A stretch of 64,000 nucleotides of DNA. It comes from CAZPXZ01 sp965221505 (GTDB taxonomy: Bacteria > Pseudomonadota > Alphaproteobacteria > Rhodobacterales > CAZPXZ01). The stretch spans positions 930,001 through 994,000 of the forward strand of contig CBDCSI010000002.1 of assembly GCA_965221505.1 (NCBI GenBank), given 5' to 3'. This document shows positions 1 through 9,067 of this stretch, piece after piece. Position 1 is the stretch's first letter, and every line of letters starts with the position of its first letter. Made by a program: the position numbers and the translations under genes. A model generated the notes under the pieces. That model saw only the letters and a program-made list of their open reading frames with translations, was not told the DNA's origin and made no database searches.

Positions 1-980
1 GTCACGTAACTGTTGAAATCCGTCGAGGTGAAACGGAACCGCTCCGGCGTCGAGTGGGCCAGATGGGCGATCGCGGCCGTCGCGACGTCGCCGCCCCAGC
101 TGTCCTCGATCGTCATCGGTATCCCGAGCGACACGCACACGTCCCGGAGGAGACGTGCCCGGGTTAGCCCTCCGAGCTTCGAGATTTTCAGGTTCACCGC
201 GTCGATCGCACCGTCTCCATGGGCCCGGAGCAACGGCTGGAGACCGTCGACGTTCTCGTCCAGGACGAACGGCAGCGTCGTGCGCCTCCGCACGGTGAGG
301 GATTCCTCGTACGTAAGGCAAGGCTGCTCGATATAGACGTCCAGATCCGCAACGGCGTTCGCAACCCGCACCGCTTCGTGGGTCTGCCAGCCGGTGTTCG
401 CGTCGGCCACCAGGACGTCGGTCTCCTCCAGCACGCCGCGCACCGCCCGGATCCGCGCGATGTCCGCCTCCGGCGCGCCGCCCACCTTCAACTGAAACCG
501 CCGGTACCCCTCGGATCGGAACCGGGCCACGTCGGCCGCCATCTCCTCCGACGATCGCTGGCTGATCGCCCGGTATAGGACGACCGAATCGCCCTGACGC
601 CCGCCCATGAGATCGACGACCGGCGCCGCGAGCCGCTTGCCCAGAAGATCCCAGCACGCGACGTCGAGGGCCGACTTCACGTACGGGTGCCCGAGAAGCG
701 CCGCGTCCATCGCGCCGTTGAACCCGACGAGGTTGCTCGGATCCAGCCCCATCAGATGCGGCGCCAGTTCGGCGATTCCGACCCGAACGCCCGGACCGTA
801 GGCCGGGAGGTAGAAGGGTCCGAGCGGACAGACTTCCCCGTAGCCCTCCAGCCCCGAATCCGTCTCCAGGGCTACCAAGGTGCTGTCGAAGACGTCGACG
901 TATTTGCCCTTGGCCCAGCTGTAGCGCCCCTCCTTCAGCGGAAGGTCGACCTGGTAGACCCGAATTCCGGTGAGTTTCAT
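1..980 (-). CDS. mandelate racemase/muconate lactonizing family enzyme, hydroxyproline-type (partial)
   Basis: The reverse strand from the ATG at 980 reads MKLTGIRVYQVDL and stays open to the window edge, giving about 326 residues with the C-terminus cut off. It carries the enolase-superfamily signature: a lysine in the RFQLKVGG strand, the metal-ligand series VADAN, YIEQPC and VLDENV, a second lysine in NLKISKLGG, and a late EDSWGGD. The ending TDFNSYVT and the overall pattern resemble cis-3-hydroxy-L-proline dehydratase and hydroxyproline-betaine epimerase (family knowledge recalled, not searched). The likely job is dehydration or epimerisation of a proline derivative or related acid in the cytoplasm. 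Exact substrate is not decidable here. It is divergent from the hydrolase at 1216. Confidence 0.85.
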   Translation of the reverse strand, partial: MKLTGIRVYQVDLPLKEGRYSWAKGKYVDVFDSTLVALETDSGLEGYGEVCPLGPFYLPAYGPGVRVGIAELAPHLMGLDPSNLVGFNGAMDAALLGHPYVKSALDVACWDLLGKRLAAPVVDLMGGRQGDSVVLYRAISQRSSEEMAADVARFRSEGYRRFQLKVGGAPEADIARIRAVRGVLEETDVLVADANTGWQTHEAVRVANAVADLDVYIEQPCLTYEESLTVRRRTTLPFVLDENVDGLQPLLRAHGDGAIDAVNLKISKLGGLTRARLLRDVCVSLGIPMTIEDSWGGDVATAAIAHLAHSTPERFRFTSTDFNSYV

Positions 981-1215
981 GCTCCTCCCTCCGTTCCGGC
1001 CGCAGGAACGCCACGCATCCGGCTCCGCAGGCCCGGCGGGGCTCCGCGGCCGGACCATTCTACCGGCAGGACCGGGCGGCAGCGGGCCGGACGGGCCGTT
1101 CCGCCGGCGCCCGACGTCTAAGCCGGTCGCGACCGCGTCCGGCGCACCCCGGCGGAGTCCGCCGCAACCGGCTATCCTTGCGCCGAGCGAAGGTCCGGCT
1201 GAAGGGAGAGCGGCC

Positions 1216-1896
1216 ATGAAACTCACCTGGTACGGTATGGCCAGTTTCGGCATCGAGAGCGAGAGCGGCGTGCGCGTCGTGACCGATCCGTACGATCCGG
1301 CAAAGGCCGGCTTCAAGCCCTTTCCCGATCCTGCGGACGTCGTGATCAAGTCGAGCAGCAACGACGATTTCCACGACAACGACCACCTGGTGCCCAAGCG
1401 TTCCGGCGCATCCGTCATCGACGCGCTGGCGGTCGCGAGCGGGGAAGGCGCCGCCGAGTCGCACGGGATCCGCTTCACGGCCATCGAAGCGATGGAACAC
1501 GACGATCACCCGAGCGGGGCGCCGGACCAGAACGCGATGTACCGGTTCGTGGTGGACGGGATCGACATCGGCCATATGGGCGACATGGGGCAGGATTTCT
1601 CGCCGGCGCAGATGGAATTCTTCAAGGGCGTCGACGTATTGCTCAGCCACGCCGGCGGCTTTCCGGTCATCTCCCTCGAGGAACTGCAGCGCATCGTAAG
1701 CGAGACCCGTCCCCGGATCGTGATTCCGATGCATTTTCGGACGCTGTGCTTCAAGCCGCGCATCATGCACTTCATTCCCGAGTTTCTGAAGCTGTTCCCG
1801 GAAGAGAAGACCGACTTCGCGTTCGGCTGCGAGACGGAGCTCCACGCCGGGAGCCTGCCCGAGCCGACTCGCGCCCTGGTGCTCGACTACCTGTAG
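1216..1896 (+). CDS. metallo-beta-lactamase-fold hydrolase
   Basis: A 226-residue protein starting MKLTWYGMASFGIES, the start typical of small MBL-fold hydrolases of the UPF0173/UlaG type. The opening beta strands are followed by a metal-binding-like stretch DFHDNDH (about residues 51-57), then MGDMGQDF, LSHAGGF and IPMHF, which fit later metal ligands. The usual first histidine of HxHxDH is not obvious, so activity is uncertain. The ATG at 1216 follows a GAAGGGAGAG ribosome-binding stretch. The frame stays open upstream, but that part is low-complexity intergenic coding. The substrate is unknown; relatives hydrolyse lactones or phosphodiesters. Confidence 0.85.
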   Translation: MKLTWYGMASFGIESESGVRVVTDPYDPAKAGFKPFPDPADVVIKSSSNDDFHDNDHLVPKRSGASVIDALAVASGEGAAESHGIRFTAIEAMEHDDHPSGAPDQNAMYRFVVDGIDIGHMGDMGQDFSPAQMEFFKGVDVLLSHAGGFPVISLEELQRIVSETRPRIVIPMHFRTLCFKPRIMHFIPEFLKLFPEEKTDFAFGCETELHAGSLPEPTRALVLDYL

Positions 1897-2025
1897 AGAG
1901 ACCGTTCGTCGCGATTCGGGGATCGGGTCGCAGGCGGCCTGCGCCGCGCTTCGCAAGCCGAATCTGAAGCGGCTCTTCTGTCACGAATTCGGAGTCGCCC
2001 CCGACAGGCCCCGCCTGACCGGCGC

Positions 2026-4107
2026 TTACGCGCCCGAGTCCGCCTCCCCGGTCGACCGTCGAAGTCCGACGGTCCTGCCGGATTCCCGCATCCAGGCGGC
2101 GGCCAACGCTCCGAGGATGAGCAACGCGCCGAGCCAGGGCGGCATCAGCGAGCGCCGCTCGGCGCTCGCCACCCGGTACGCGTCCCGCCTCGGCAGGTCG
2201 ATCCAGGCTTCTCCGGCCGCCGCGCCGCCGCCGGCTTCGCGGCGAACGTCCGGAATCCCGTCTACCGCGCGGCGAAGGCTGCCCCCGGTGGCCTCGCTGA
2301 GCGGCGCGAGCCTCTCGGCCGTCGAGACGACCTCGGCCATTTCGTCGCCCAGGATTCCGCCGACGACGGCGAGGGTTTCGAGGTCCCCGCTCCGAAACCG
2401 CCAGAGTCCGGGGGCGGGATCCGGTACCGCGCCCGTCCAGCGGCCCGGCGCGTCCGGTTCCATGACCACGGCGGATTCCCTCCCCTCGGGGTCGAGTCGA
2501 CGAACCTCGGCCGGACTCCCGGCCAGCGACCGGAGCGACACGAGGAGGCCGTCTTCGGTCTCCCGTATCCGGAGCGCCTCCTCTTCCAGATCCGGCTCCC
2601 GCATCAGCCAGTGCGCCGTGCGCCGGAACAACTCCCGATGCGGGCCGCCCCCGCCATGCCCCCTCGACCAGAGCCACGCATGTTCTGAGGCGAGCACGCC
2701 TACGCGGCCTTCCCCCACTCGGTCGAGCGCGAGCAGCGGGTATTCGCCCGGGCCGGCCAGGAGCGTATGCCCGCTTCGCGCCGTCCCCTCCACCAGCCGG
2801 TACCACGGCCCCGCGCGGCGGATCGCGTCTGCGATTTCGCCCGTCACCGGATGCCGCTCTCCGGTTTCGGTAAGCGCCGGCCGATAGGCCGAGACCCGCT
2901 CCCCGCCGATCGGCACGAGCGGCAGGATCGCGTCGATCGGTTCCCCGGAAAAGCCCTGTACGCCGGCAAACTCTCCCCCTGCCGCGAGCAGGACCGCACC
3001 GCCCTCGCGCACGTAGCGGACGATGTTCTCCAGATGGTCGGCAGGCAGAAAACCGCGTTGCTCCCAGCGGTCGAACACGATCAGGTCGAACTCGTCGATC
3101 TCTTCGACGAACAGGCGGCTGACTGGAAACTCGATCAGCGAGAGCTCCTGTTCCGGTACGCTGTTGTCGCTGTCGGTCTCGCGCAGGATGGTGAAGTGGA
3201 CCAGGTCCACCGCCGGGTCGGCCCGTAACAGGTTTCGCCAGACACGGGCCGCCGGATGCGGCGAGCCGGACACCAGCAACACCCGGAGCCGATCCCGCAC
3301 GCCCTCGAAGGTGAAGGCCGCGACGTTGTTCCGCTCCGTCAGTTCGCCCGGAGCCGGCGGCAGCCGTATCTCGACCGGAATCGATCCCGCGCGCTCGACC
3401 GGAATCCGAATTGTCGCGGAAGCTCCGATCCGGACGGGCACCTGCCGGACGGGGTTCCGGTCGACGCGGATCTCCACCGTCGCAGGGAGCGGGTCGGCGG
3501 GGCCGGCCTCCTCGACCCGAAACTCCACCTCGGCCTCCTCGCGCAGGATGCCGAAAGTCGGCGCCCGGAGAAGCTCGATCCTGCGGTCGAAGTCGTCCTT
3601 CTCGCCCGTGAGGATCACGTGGACCGGTCCGGGAAACGCCTCGAGCGCTTCCGCGTCGTCGACCAGTCCGTCCGTCACCAGAACGGCGCCGGAGATCCGC
3701 TCCGGCGCCACTTCCTGCGCAGCGCTCGAAAGGGACTCCAGAAGCGGCGACGCGTCCTGCCCGCCCGACCGCACGACGCGAAGCTCGAGACCCGCGTCGG
3801 CGATCTTCCGCTCCAGCTGACGCACGGCCTCCCGTGTCTGATCCTCGCGGCCGGCGATCCTCTGGCTCGCGCTCTCGTCTACCGCCAGAAACGCGACGTC
3901 CTGCAACGCTTCGCGCTCTTCCGTCAGGACCCGGGGGTCGAGCAGCGCCGCCAGCAGGACGAGGATCGCCGCAAAGCGCCACGGCATTCCCCGGGTCCGC
4001 AAGAGCATTCCCGCCGAGACCAGCACGAGCCCTGCGCCAAACACGAACAGGATCGCGCCGATCTGCACCTGCGGCTGAAACGCCAGTTCCGTAAACGCCC
4101 GTTCCAT
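2026..4107 (-). CDS. large membrane protein of the MoxR/DUF58 cluster, with glutamine-amidotransferase-like region
   Basis: 693 residues. Two hydrophobic segments near the N-terminus (about residues 15-35 and 43-57), a long extracytoplasmic part and one C-terminal membrane segment (about 650-668) give a Bat-like topology. The middle contains LIVFDRWEQRGFLP and VREGGAVLLAAGGEF, resembling the class-I glutamine-amidotransferase-like domain commonly found in this protein type. It follows the DUF4159 gene by 9 bp and is the last gene of the minus-strand cluster DUF58-DUF4159-this protein. In alphaproteobacteria this trio normally sits behind a MoxR AAA+ ATPase and is thought to act in envelope complex assembly. 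The precise function is unknown. Confidence 0.85.
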   Translation of the reverse strand: MERAFTELAFQPQVQIGAILFVFGAGLVLVSAGMLLRTRGMPWRFAAILVLLAALLDPRVLTEEREALQDVAFLAVDESASQRIAGREDQTREAVRQLERKIADAGLELRVVRSGGQDASPLLESLSSAAQEVAPERISGAVLVTDGLVDDAEALEAFPGPVHVILTGEKDDFDRRIELLRAPTFGILREEAEVEFRVEEAGPADPLPATVEIRVDRNPVRQVPVRIGASATIRIPVERAGSIPVEIRLPPAPGELTERNNVAAFTFEGVRDRLRVLLVSGSPHPAARVWRNLLRADPAVDLVHFTILRETDSDNSVPEQELSLIEFPVSRLFVEEIDEFDLIVFDRWEQRGFLPADHLENIVRYVREGGAVLLAAGGEFAGVQGFSGEPIDAILPLVPIGGERVSAYRPALTETGERHPVTGEIADAIRRAGPWYRLVEGTARSGHTLLAGPGEYPLLALDRVGEGRVGVLASEHAWLWSRGHGGGGPHRELFRRTAHWLMREPDLEEEALRIRETEDGLLVSLRSLAGSPAEVRRLDPEGRESAVVMEPDAPGRWTGAVPDPAPGLWRFRSGDLETLAVVGGILGDEMAEVVSTAERLAPLSEATGGSLRRAVDGIPDVRREAGGGAAAGEAWIDLPRRDAYRVASAERRSLMPPWLGALLILGALAAAWMRESGRTVGLRRSTGEADSGA

Positions 4108-4116
4108 GACCCGCGC

Positions 4117-6801
4117 CTACTCGCGCAGCAACTCCAGGCGCTCGAGGATGGCCGGCAGGTGAACCTGATCGTGCTTGTAGTTGCCGGTGAGCGCATACAT
4201 CGCGAAGTTGATTCCCGCCCGCATCGCCATCTCCCGCTGGTCGGGCGCCTCGCCGGCGGCGACGACCGCCTGGCCGATCCCGTCCTGCGCCCAGGCGGAG
4301 GCCCAGTCGGCGGCGCCGACGATGACCGGCGACACGCGGTCGGTGTGCGACGTGTCCGACTCTTCCCGCGCCACCCAGATGCGCCCCTCCGTCCAGCGCC
4401 CGGGAAAGTCTTGCAAGAGATAGAAGGTTCGCGTGAGCGCGTGATCCGGTTCGGCCGGACCCAGCGCCGGAATTGCGAGCCGGCGGATCAGACCCTGGAG
4501 CTCCCGCGCGGACACGCCGATGCCCCCGTCCTGGGTATCGAGGACGAGGAGGCCTCCCGTGGCCAGAAAACGATTCAGCGACGCGATCCCCGCCTCGTCG
4601 ACGTTCCGCTGGCCGGACGTCACCGGCCAGTACAGGAACGGGATCGCGCTGATGTCGTCCTCGCCGAGCCGAACGCCGAACGGTTCGCCGGGCCTGATCG
4701 AGGTTCGCGCCGCCAGCGCGCGCCCCAACCCGGCGAGGCCGGCAGCGCTCCACCGGTCCGTCGTCTCGTCGCCGGTCTCGACATATGCGAGCGTGGTCTG
4801 CAGCGCAGCGTCGAGCGCCGGCTGCGCCGGCGCCTCGCCGACCGGCAGGAGGAGGAACGCCGCCGCCGTCGCTGCCGCCGGTCCGCGAAGGCGGCGCGAG
4901 GACCAGAGGGTGACGATGCCGTCGGCCAAGATCAGGACGGCCGCGAGGAGCAGGAGCATCCACCCGATCTCCCGCTGCGTTTCCGCGACCAGCGGGCGTA
5001 TGTCGGCGCTCTCCGGGAACGCCGCGGCCGCACCGAGCGGGGATCCGGCCCCGTAGAGATCCCGCGTCCAAATCCCCGTATCGGCGCGATAGATGCCCGG
5101 AGGCGTTTCGGGTCCCGGCGGCTGCGCGTTCAGCTCTGCAGCCGGCACCGGCGCGAGGCCGCTCTCCGGCTCCGCCAGATCGCCCCAAGGCGTCAGGGCG
5201 GTCTCCAACGTCCAGCGGGTCCCGTCGTCCCGAGCGGCCGGTTCGCTCCGCCCGGCCCGGCGTACGGTCCGCTCGAGCATCCCGGAGAAGCCGCCGGACA
5301 GAGACACGGACGACCATGCGGGATCGGCGGTGGAGTGAAAGAGTACGACCTCCCCCTTGCCGACCGGCCGAGCCGTCACCAGCGGCGTGCGGTCGGCGAG
5401 CTCGGCCCAGACGCGATCCTGCAAGGCCGCGTCGGGCAAGGCGAGAATCTGCCGCCGCACCGTCATTTCCGGATTCGGCTCCAGGTCCGCGAACGGCCCC
5501 TCGGGGTGGAAGCCGGCGACCGGCTGCGCAGCGCGCCACGAAATCGCCCCGCCCAGGTCGCGGCCGCCGGGAGAGATCCGGACCGGAAGCAGCGGGTCCG
5601 GCTCCATACCGGCTCCGCTCTCGCTCCAGCGAGCGAATTGCGGACCGGCGAACCGGACCAGCTGGCCGCCTTCCTCGATCCACGACTCGAGCGCTTGCCG
5701 CTCTCCGGCGCCGAACTCCGCCCGGTCGACCAGGACGATGGCGTCGACCTGCGGGTTCGCCAGCTCCACCAGCTCAGCCTCCACCACTTCAGCGACCGAA
5801 TCGAGTGCGGCGCGAACGTAGTGGGCGCCGAGCAGAAGCGGCGGGGTCTCGCGCGCCGACGCGTCCGCCGGAATCCCCACGCGGGGCGTCTGCCACCGGT
5901 CGTCGAGCAGCCGGATCGCCGCCGCGCTCTCCTCTCCGCGAATCCGCAGCGCGGCGATTCGTCCGACGACGTCGGAGGGCAGCTCGAACGTCACGACTCC
6001 GGAATCGACGCCGGGCTCGAAAGCGGCGGACGACACGGCAAGCGTTCGGTCGTCGGAATCCCGCGCTTCGACGACCACGGGATTCGTTCCCGTCCAGTCT
6101 CGCAGCATGTCCGCCTCCACCCCGCGCGCGGTTCTGCGCATCGCGCCGAAGGCCGTCAGTCCGACGGCGCGGACATGCACGACCGTCGGCCCGTCGCCGA
6201 GGCTAGCGAGGAGGGCTTCGTCGCCGTCCTGACCGATCGCGTCATGAAACCAGTGAACCGCGGCGCCGCGCTCGCGCGCCTCCTCCACCCAGCCGGCCCA
6301 GCGGGCGCGGAGCGGCGCCCAAGGCCGGGGTTCTAGGACGTTCAGGAGATTCGCCGCCTCCCGCGCCGGAAGGAACTCCGGAGCCGCCTCGGCCGGCGGC
6401 GGGTCCGCCATCCGGACGAGCGCTGCGGGAACGCCGTCCCGCTCGGCGCGGGCGAGCAGCGCTCGAACGGCATCCCGTCGCTCCTCCCAATCCGGCGCAC
6501 TGGCCCACCCCCCGTCCATCAGAACCGCGATCGGACGCTCCGAATCGAGGCCGACGCCCGAATCGACGGCGGGTCCCGCCAGCCCCAGGATCGCGAGCGC
6601 CGCCGCCAAGAGGCGCAGGATCACCAGCCAGAGCGGAGCCGAGCGCGGCCGCGATTCCCGATTCCGCAAGGCCAGGAGGAAGGCGACCGGCGGAAACCGC
6701 TCGCGCCTCTCGGGCGGCGGAAACAAGCGGACCAGCAGCCACAAGAGCGGCAGCGCGGCCAGCCCCAGAAGCACGAACGGTGCGGCGAAGACGAGCGTCA
6801 T
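4117..6801 (-). CDS. DUF4159 domain membrane protein with BatA-like N-terminus
   Basis: 894 residues. It starts MTLVFAAPFVLLGLAALPLLWLL-like: a short membrane segment followed by a charged linker and a second one (about 58-78), the BatA-type N-terminus. A von Willebrand-like region begins at PIAVLMDGGWAS. Another membrane segment lies near residues 605-630. The C-terminal 220 residues (from about QTTLAYVETGDE) match the DUF4159 pattern, including FLYWPVTSGQ and ATGGLLVLDTQDGG. The start overlaps the stop of the DUF58 gene by 4 bp (6798-6801), so the two are translationally coupled. It probably works with the DUF58 protein and the MoxR ATPase in the envelope. Confidence 0.9.
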   Translation of the reverse strand: MTLVFAAPFVLLGLAALPLLWLLVRLFPPPERRERFPPVAFLLALRNRESRPRSAPLWLVILRLLAAALAILGLAGPAVDSGVGLDSERPIAVLMDGGWASAPDWEERRDAVRALLARAERDGVPAALVRMADPPPAEAAPEFLPAREAANLLNVLEPRPWAPLRARWAGWVEEARERGAAVHWFHDAIGQDGDEALLASLGDGPTVVHVRAVGLTAFGAMRRTARGVEADMLRDWTGTNPVVVEARDSDDRTLAVSSAAFEPGVDSGVVTFELPSDVVGRIAALRIRGEESAAAIRLLDDRWQTPRVGIPADASARETPPLLLGAHYVRAALDSVAEVVEAELVELANPQVDAIVLVDRAEFGAGERQALESWIEEGGQLVRFAGPQFARWSESGAGMEPDPLLPVRISPGGRDLGGAISWRAAQPVAGFHPEGPFADLEPNPEMTVRRQILALPDAALQDRVWAELADRTPLVTARPVGKGEVVLFHSTADPAWSSVSLSGGFSGMLERTVRRAGRSEPAARDDGTRWTLETALTPWGDLAEPESGLAPVPAAELNAQPPGPETPPGIYRADTGIWTRDLYGAGSPLGAAAAFPESADIRPLVAETQREIGWMLLLLAAVLILADGIVTLWSSRRLRGPAAATAAAFLLLPVGEAPAQPALDAALQTTLAYVETGDETTDRWSAAGLAGLGRALAARTSIRPGEPFGVRLGEDDISAIPFLYWPVTSGQRNVDEAGIASLNRFLATGGLLVLDTQDGGIGVSARELQGLIRRLAIPALGPAEPDHALTRTFYLLQDFPGRWTEGRIWVAREESDTSHTDRVSPVIVGAADWASAWAQDGIGQAVVAAGEAPDQREMAMRAGINFAMYALTGNYKHDQVHLPAILERLELLRE

Positions 6802-7673
6802 CGGGTATCCCGCAACGCGCCCACGAGCCAGACGAGTGGCGGAGACACCGGCGAATCGGTGCGGTGCGCCGTGAACTGCCAGCCGGCCCGGCGGCAGAAC
6901 TCGGCCAAGTCGCTACGCCGCCTCGCCAGGAGAGCCTTATACTCCTCCGCCAGAGACTGGGCCGCCTCCGCCCGATGCCGGATCGTGCCCCCGACGCTCT
7001 CGAAGGCGACCCTGCCGCGATAGGGAAACGTCTCCTCGACGGGGTCCAGGACCTGCATGACGCAGCCGTGGGAGACGCTCGCGGCGATCTCGCGCAATCG
7101 CCCGAGAACCGTATCCTCCTCCCCGAGGAAGTCGCTGATCAGCACCGCCCGACCGTGGCCGTTCCCGAAGCCGGACGGCGGCTCGCCGTATTCGGAGTCG
7201 CGCTCCGCGAGCGCCAGCCGCTCCGCCATCCGGTCCAGCTGGCGCGTCCCGACCGCAGCCGGCAGCCCGTGAGCGTCGGCGAGCGCCACCCGCTCCCCGC
7301 CCCGAACCAGCAGGATGGCCAGGGCGAGTCCGAGGAGGGCCGCGCGGGACCGCTTCTCCGTCTGGGCCGTTTTCGAGCGAAACCGCATGGACCGGGCGGA
7401 ATCGGCCCAAATCCAGACGTTCTGCGGCGCTTCCCACTCGTTCTCGCGCACCAGCGGCCACCGGGCCCGGGCGGACCGTCGCCAGTCGATGGTGCCGTAC
7501 GGATCCCCGGGGACGGCCTGGCGGTATTGCCAGAAGCTGCCCCCCTGTCCGGGCCGTCTGCGCCCGTGGGACCCGGGGCCCTGGGCGCGAGAGCGGCGTT
7601 CCGCCATCGCCACCAGGGGCGGCAGTCCGGCGACCGCAGCTTCCGCGTCGCGGCGAAGGATGCGAGGATCCAT
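6798..7673 (-). CDS. DUF58 domain protein
   Basis: Read from the ATG at 7673 (MDPRILRRDAEAAVAGLPPL) this is 291 residues. The DUF58 hallmark is clear: GSFWQYRQAVPGDPYGTIDWRRSAR-like, then VRENEWEAPQNVWIWAD with the conserved acidic Asp and Ser of the vWA-like fold. The frame stays open well upstream, but that part has no family resemblance, so the 7673 start is chosen. It is the first gene of the minus-strand trio and overlaps the DUF4159 gene by 4 bp. The MoxR partner expected directly upstream is missing here and sits at 22041-23048 on the other strand. Confidence 0.85.
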   Translation of the reverse strand: MDPRILRRDAEAAVAGLPPLVAMAERRSRAQGPGSHGRRRPGQGGSFWQYRQAVPGDPYGTIDWRRSARARWPLVRENEWEAPQNVWIWADSARSMRFRSKTAQTEKRSRAALLGLALAILLVRGGERVALADAHGLPAAVGTRQLDRMAERLALAERDSEYGEPPSGFGNGHGRAVLISDFLGEEDTVLGRLREIAASVSHGCVMQVLDPVEETFPYRGRVAFESVGGTIRHRAEAAQSLAEEYKALLARRRSDLAEFCRRAGWQFTAHRTDSPVSPPLVWLVGALRDTR

Positions 7674-7905
7674 CACGAACGCCGGCAGCGGTGCCGCAGC
7701 GCGATCGGGCGAGCCGGCGCCAGGCGCAGTGGCCGGGCGCTCGCGCTCGCCGGGGCGAAGAAGTCGAGGGCGCACGGCCGGGCGGGCCGTGCCGCGAGCA
7801 TGCTGTCTGTCGCCATGGTCGCCAATTCGCCTCTCCCGGCAAAACGAATACACTGTCGCGTCCGACATCGGCCGCACGGACAATGATAGTAGGGAGAACC
7901 GACGG

Positions 7906-8826
7906 ATGAATTCCACCGGCGCATTGCGCGGCGTCCTCGCGCCCAACCTGACGCCCTTCGAGCGGGACGGCGCCATCGCCATGGACCTGTATGTCGACCA
8001 TGCGAAGCGCCTCCTGGACCAGGGCTGCTCGGGTCTCGTCCCGTTCGGGACCACCGGCGAGGCGACCTCGGTCGGCATCGACGAGAGAAACGAAGCGCTG
8101 GACGCACTGGTCGAATCGGGCATCGATCCCGCAAGGCTGATCCCCGGCGCCGGTCTGACGAGTCGCGCGGATACCTTGCGCCTCGTCGAGGCGGCCGCCC
8201 GCGCGGGCTGCCGGGGCGTGCTGGTCCTGCCGCCGTTCTTCTTCAAGAACGTGCCCGACGAGGGGCTCGTCCGGTATTTCGGTGAGCTGGTCGAGGCCAC
8301 GCGCGGGAGCGGCACGGCGATCTTCCTCTATCACATTCCGCAGGTCGCCGGGGTCGGGATTCCCCCGGGCGTGGTGCGCCGTCTCCGGGAGGTCCATCCC
8401 GAATCGATTCGGGGCATCAAGGACAGCTCGGGCGACCTCGACAACCTCGCGGACCTGTTCGCGATCCCGGATCTGCAGGTCTACCCGGGACAGGAGACCT
8501 ATCTCGTCGAGGCGCTTGCGAACGGCGCGCCCGGCTGCATCACGGCCACCGCCAACGTCAACGCCGGAGCGATCTCGGAGATCGTGCGGCTGTGGGACGC
8601 CGGCGACCGCGACTCGGCCCGGGAGGCCATGGAGCCGGTGCGCGGTTTTCGGAAGGCGGTGGAGGGCTATGCGCCGATTCCGGCGATGAAGGGGTTGCTG
8701 GCGCGGGCGTCCGGCGATTCCCGGTGGGAGAACGTTCGGCCACCGCTTCTGCCGGCAGATTCGGGAGCGGTCGAGAAGCTAGCGGAGGAACTCGACCGGC
8801 GATTCGGGTTTGCGGTTGCGGCGTAG
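7906..8826 (+). CDS. dihydrodipicolinate synthase / N-acetylneuraminate lyase family protein
   Basis: 306 residues, a full-length class I aldolase of the DapA/NanA family. It shows the carboxylate-binding GTTGE loop (residues 48-52), the catalytic tyrosine in LYHIP (Tyr142) and the Schiff-base lysine in GIKDSSGD (Lys172). The ATG at 7906 has an AGGGAG ribosome-binding site ten bases upstream. It lacks an obvious lysine-operon context, so true dihydrodipicolinate synthesis is only one option. A 2-keto-3-deoxy-sugar-acid or hydroxy-oxoglutarate aldolase role would fit the hydroxyproline-type enzyme at 1-980 and the uronate dehydrogenase at 26177-26986, but this is inference. Confidence 0.9.
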   Translation: MNSTGALRGVLAPNLTPFERDGAIAMDLYVDHAKRLLDQGCSGLVPFGTTGEATSVGIDERNEALDALVESGIDPARLIPGAGLTSRADTLRLVEAAARAGCRGVLVLPPFFFKNVPDEGLVRYFGELVEATRGSGTAIFLYHIPQVAGVGIPPGVVRRLREVHPESIRGIKDSSGDLDNLADLFAIPDLQVYPGQETYLVEALANGAPGCITATANVNAGAISEIVRLWDAGDRDSAREAMEPVRGFRKAVEGYAPIPAMKGLLARASGDSRWENVRPPLLPADSGAVEKLAEELDRRFGFAVAA

Positions 8827-8828
8827 TC

Positions 8829-9050
8829 CTTTAGACGTCTCGCAGATGCGATTCCTGGAGCGCGTCGGCATGGGGTGAGTATGTCACCGTATTTCTTGGC
8901 CACATGCTCCAGCGGCTTCGCAGCGACGTGGCCCTCGTACCTTGACCCACCAGGCGTGCGCCTAACTCTCGCGAGCGCTAGGACCGCTGGGTCAGCGACA
9001 ATACCGCTCTTCCGGGGGCCCACATCAGTCGCTAAGTCGTCCGATGGCAT
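8829..9050 (-). pseudogene. frameshifted 3'-end remnant of an unrecognised gene
   Basis: One reverse frame reads TPGGSRYEGHVAAKPLEH and AKKYGDILTP. After a one-base slip near 8875 the text continues in another frame as HADALQESHLRDV and a stop at 8829. The two halves join into one plausible C-terminus of about 60-70 residues. I cannot name the family. It is a tail without its body, broken by a frameshift, and lies at the border between the DapA-family gene and the AT-richer island, so it looks like debris from an insertion event. Confidence 0.5.
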
Positions 9051-9067
9051 CCTTCACTTCGCACCCG

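Noticed and set aside
1772..5683. Very long open frame antisense/out of frame to the DUF4159 cluster
   Set aside because: Arginine/glycine-rich translation without any motif; an effect of high GC. The real genes in that stretch have clear domains.
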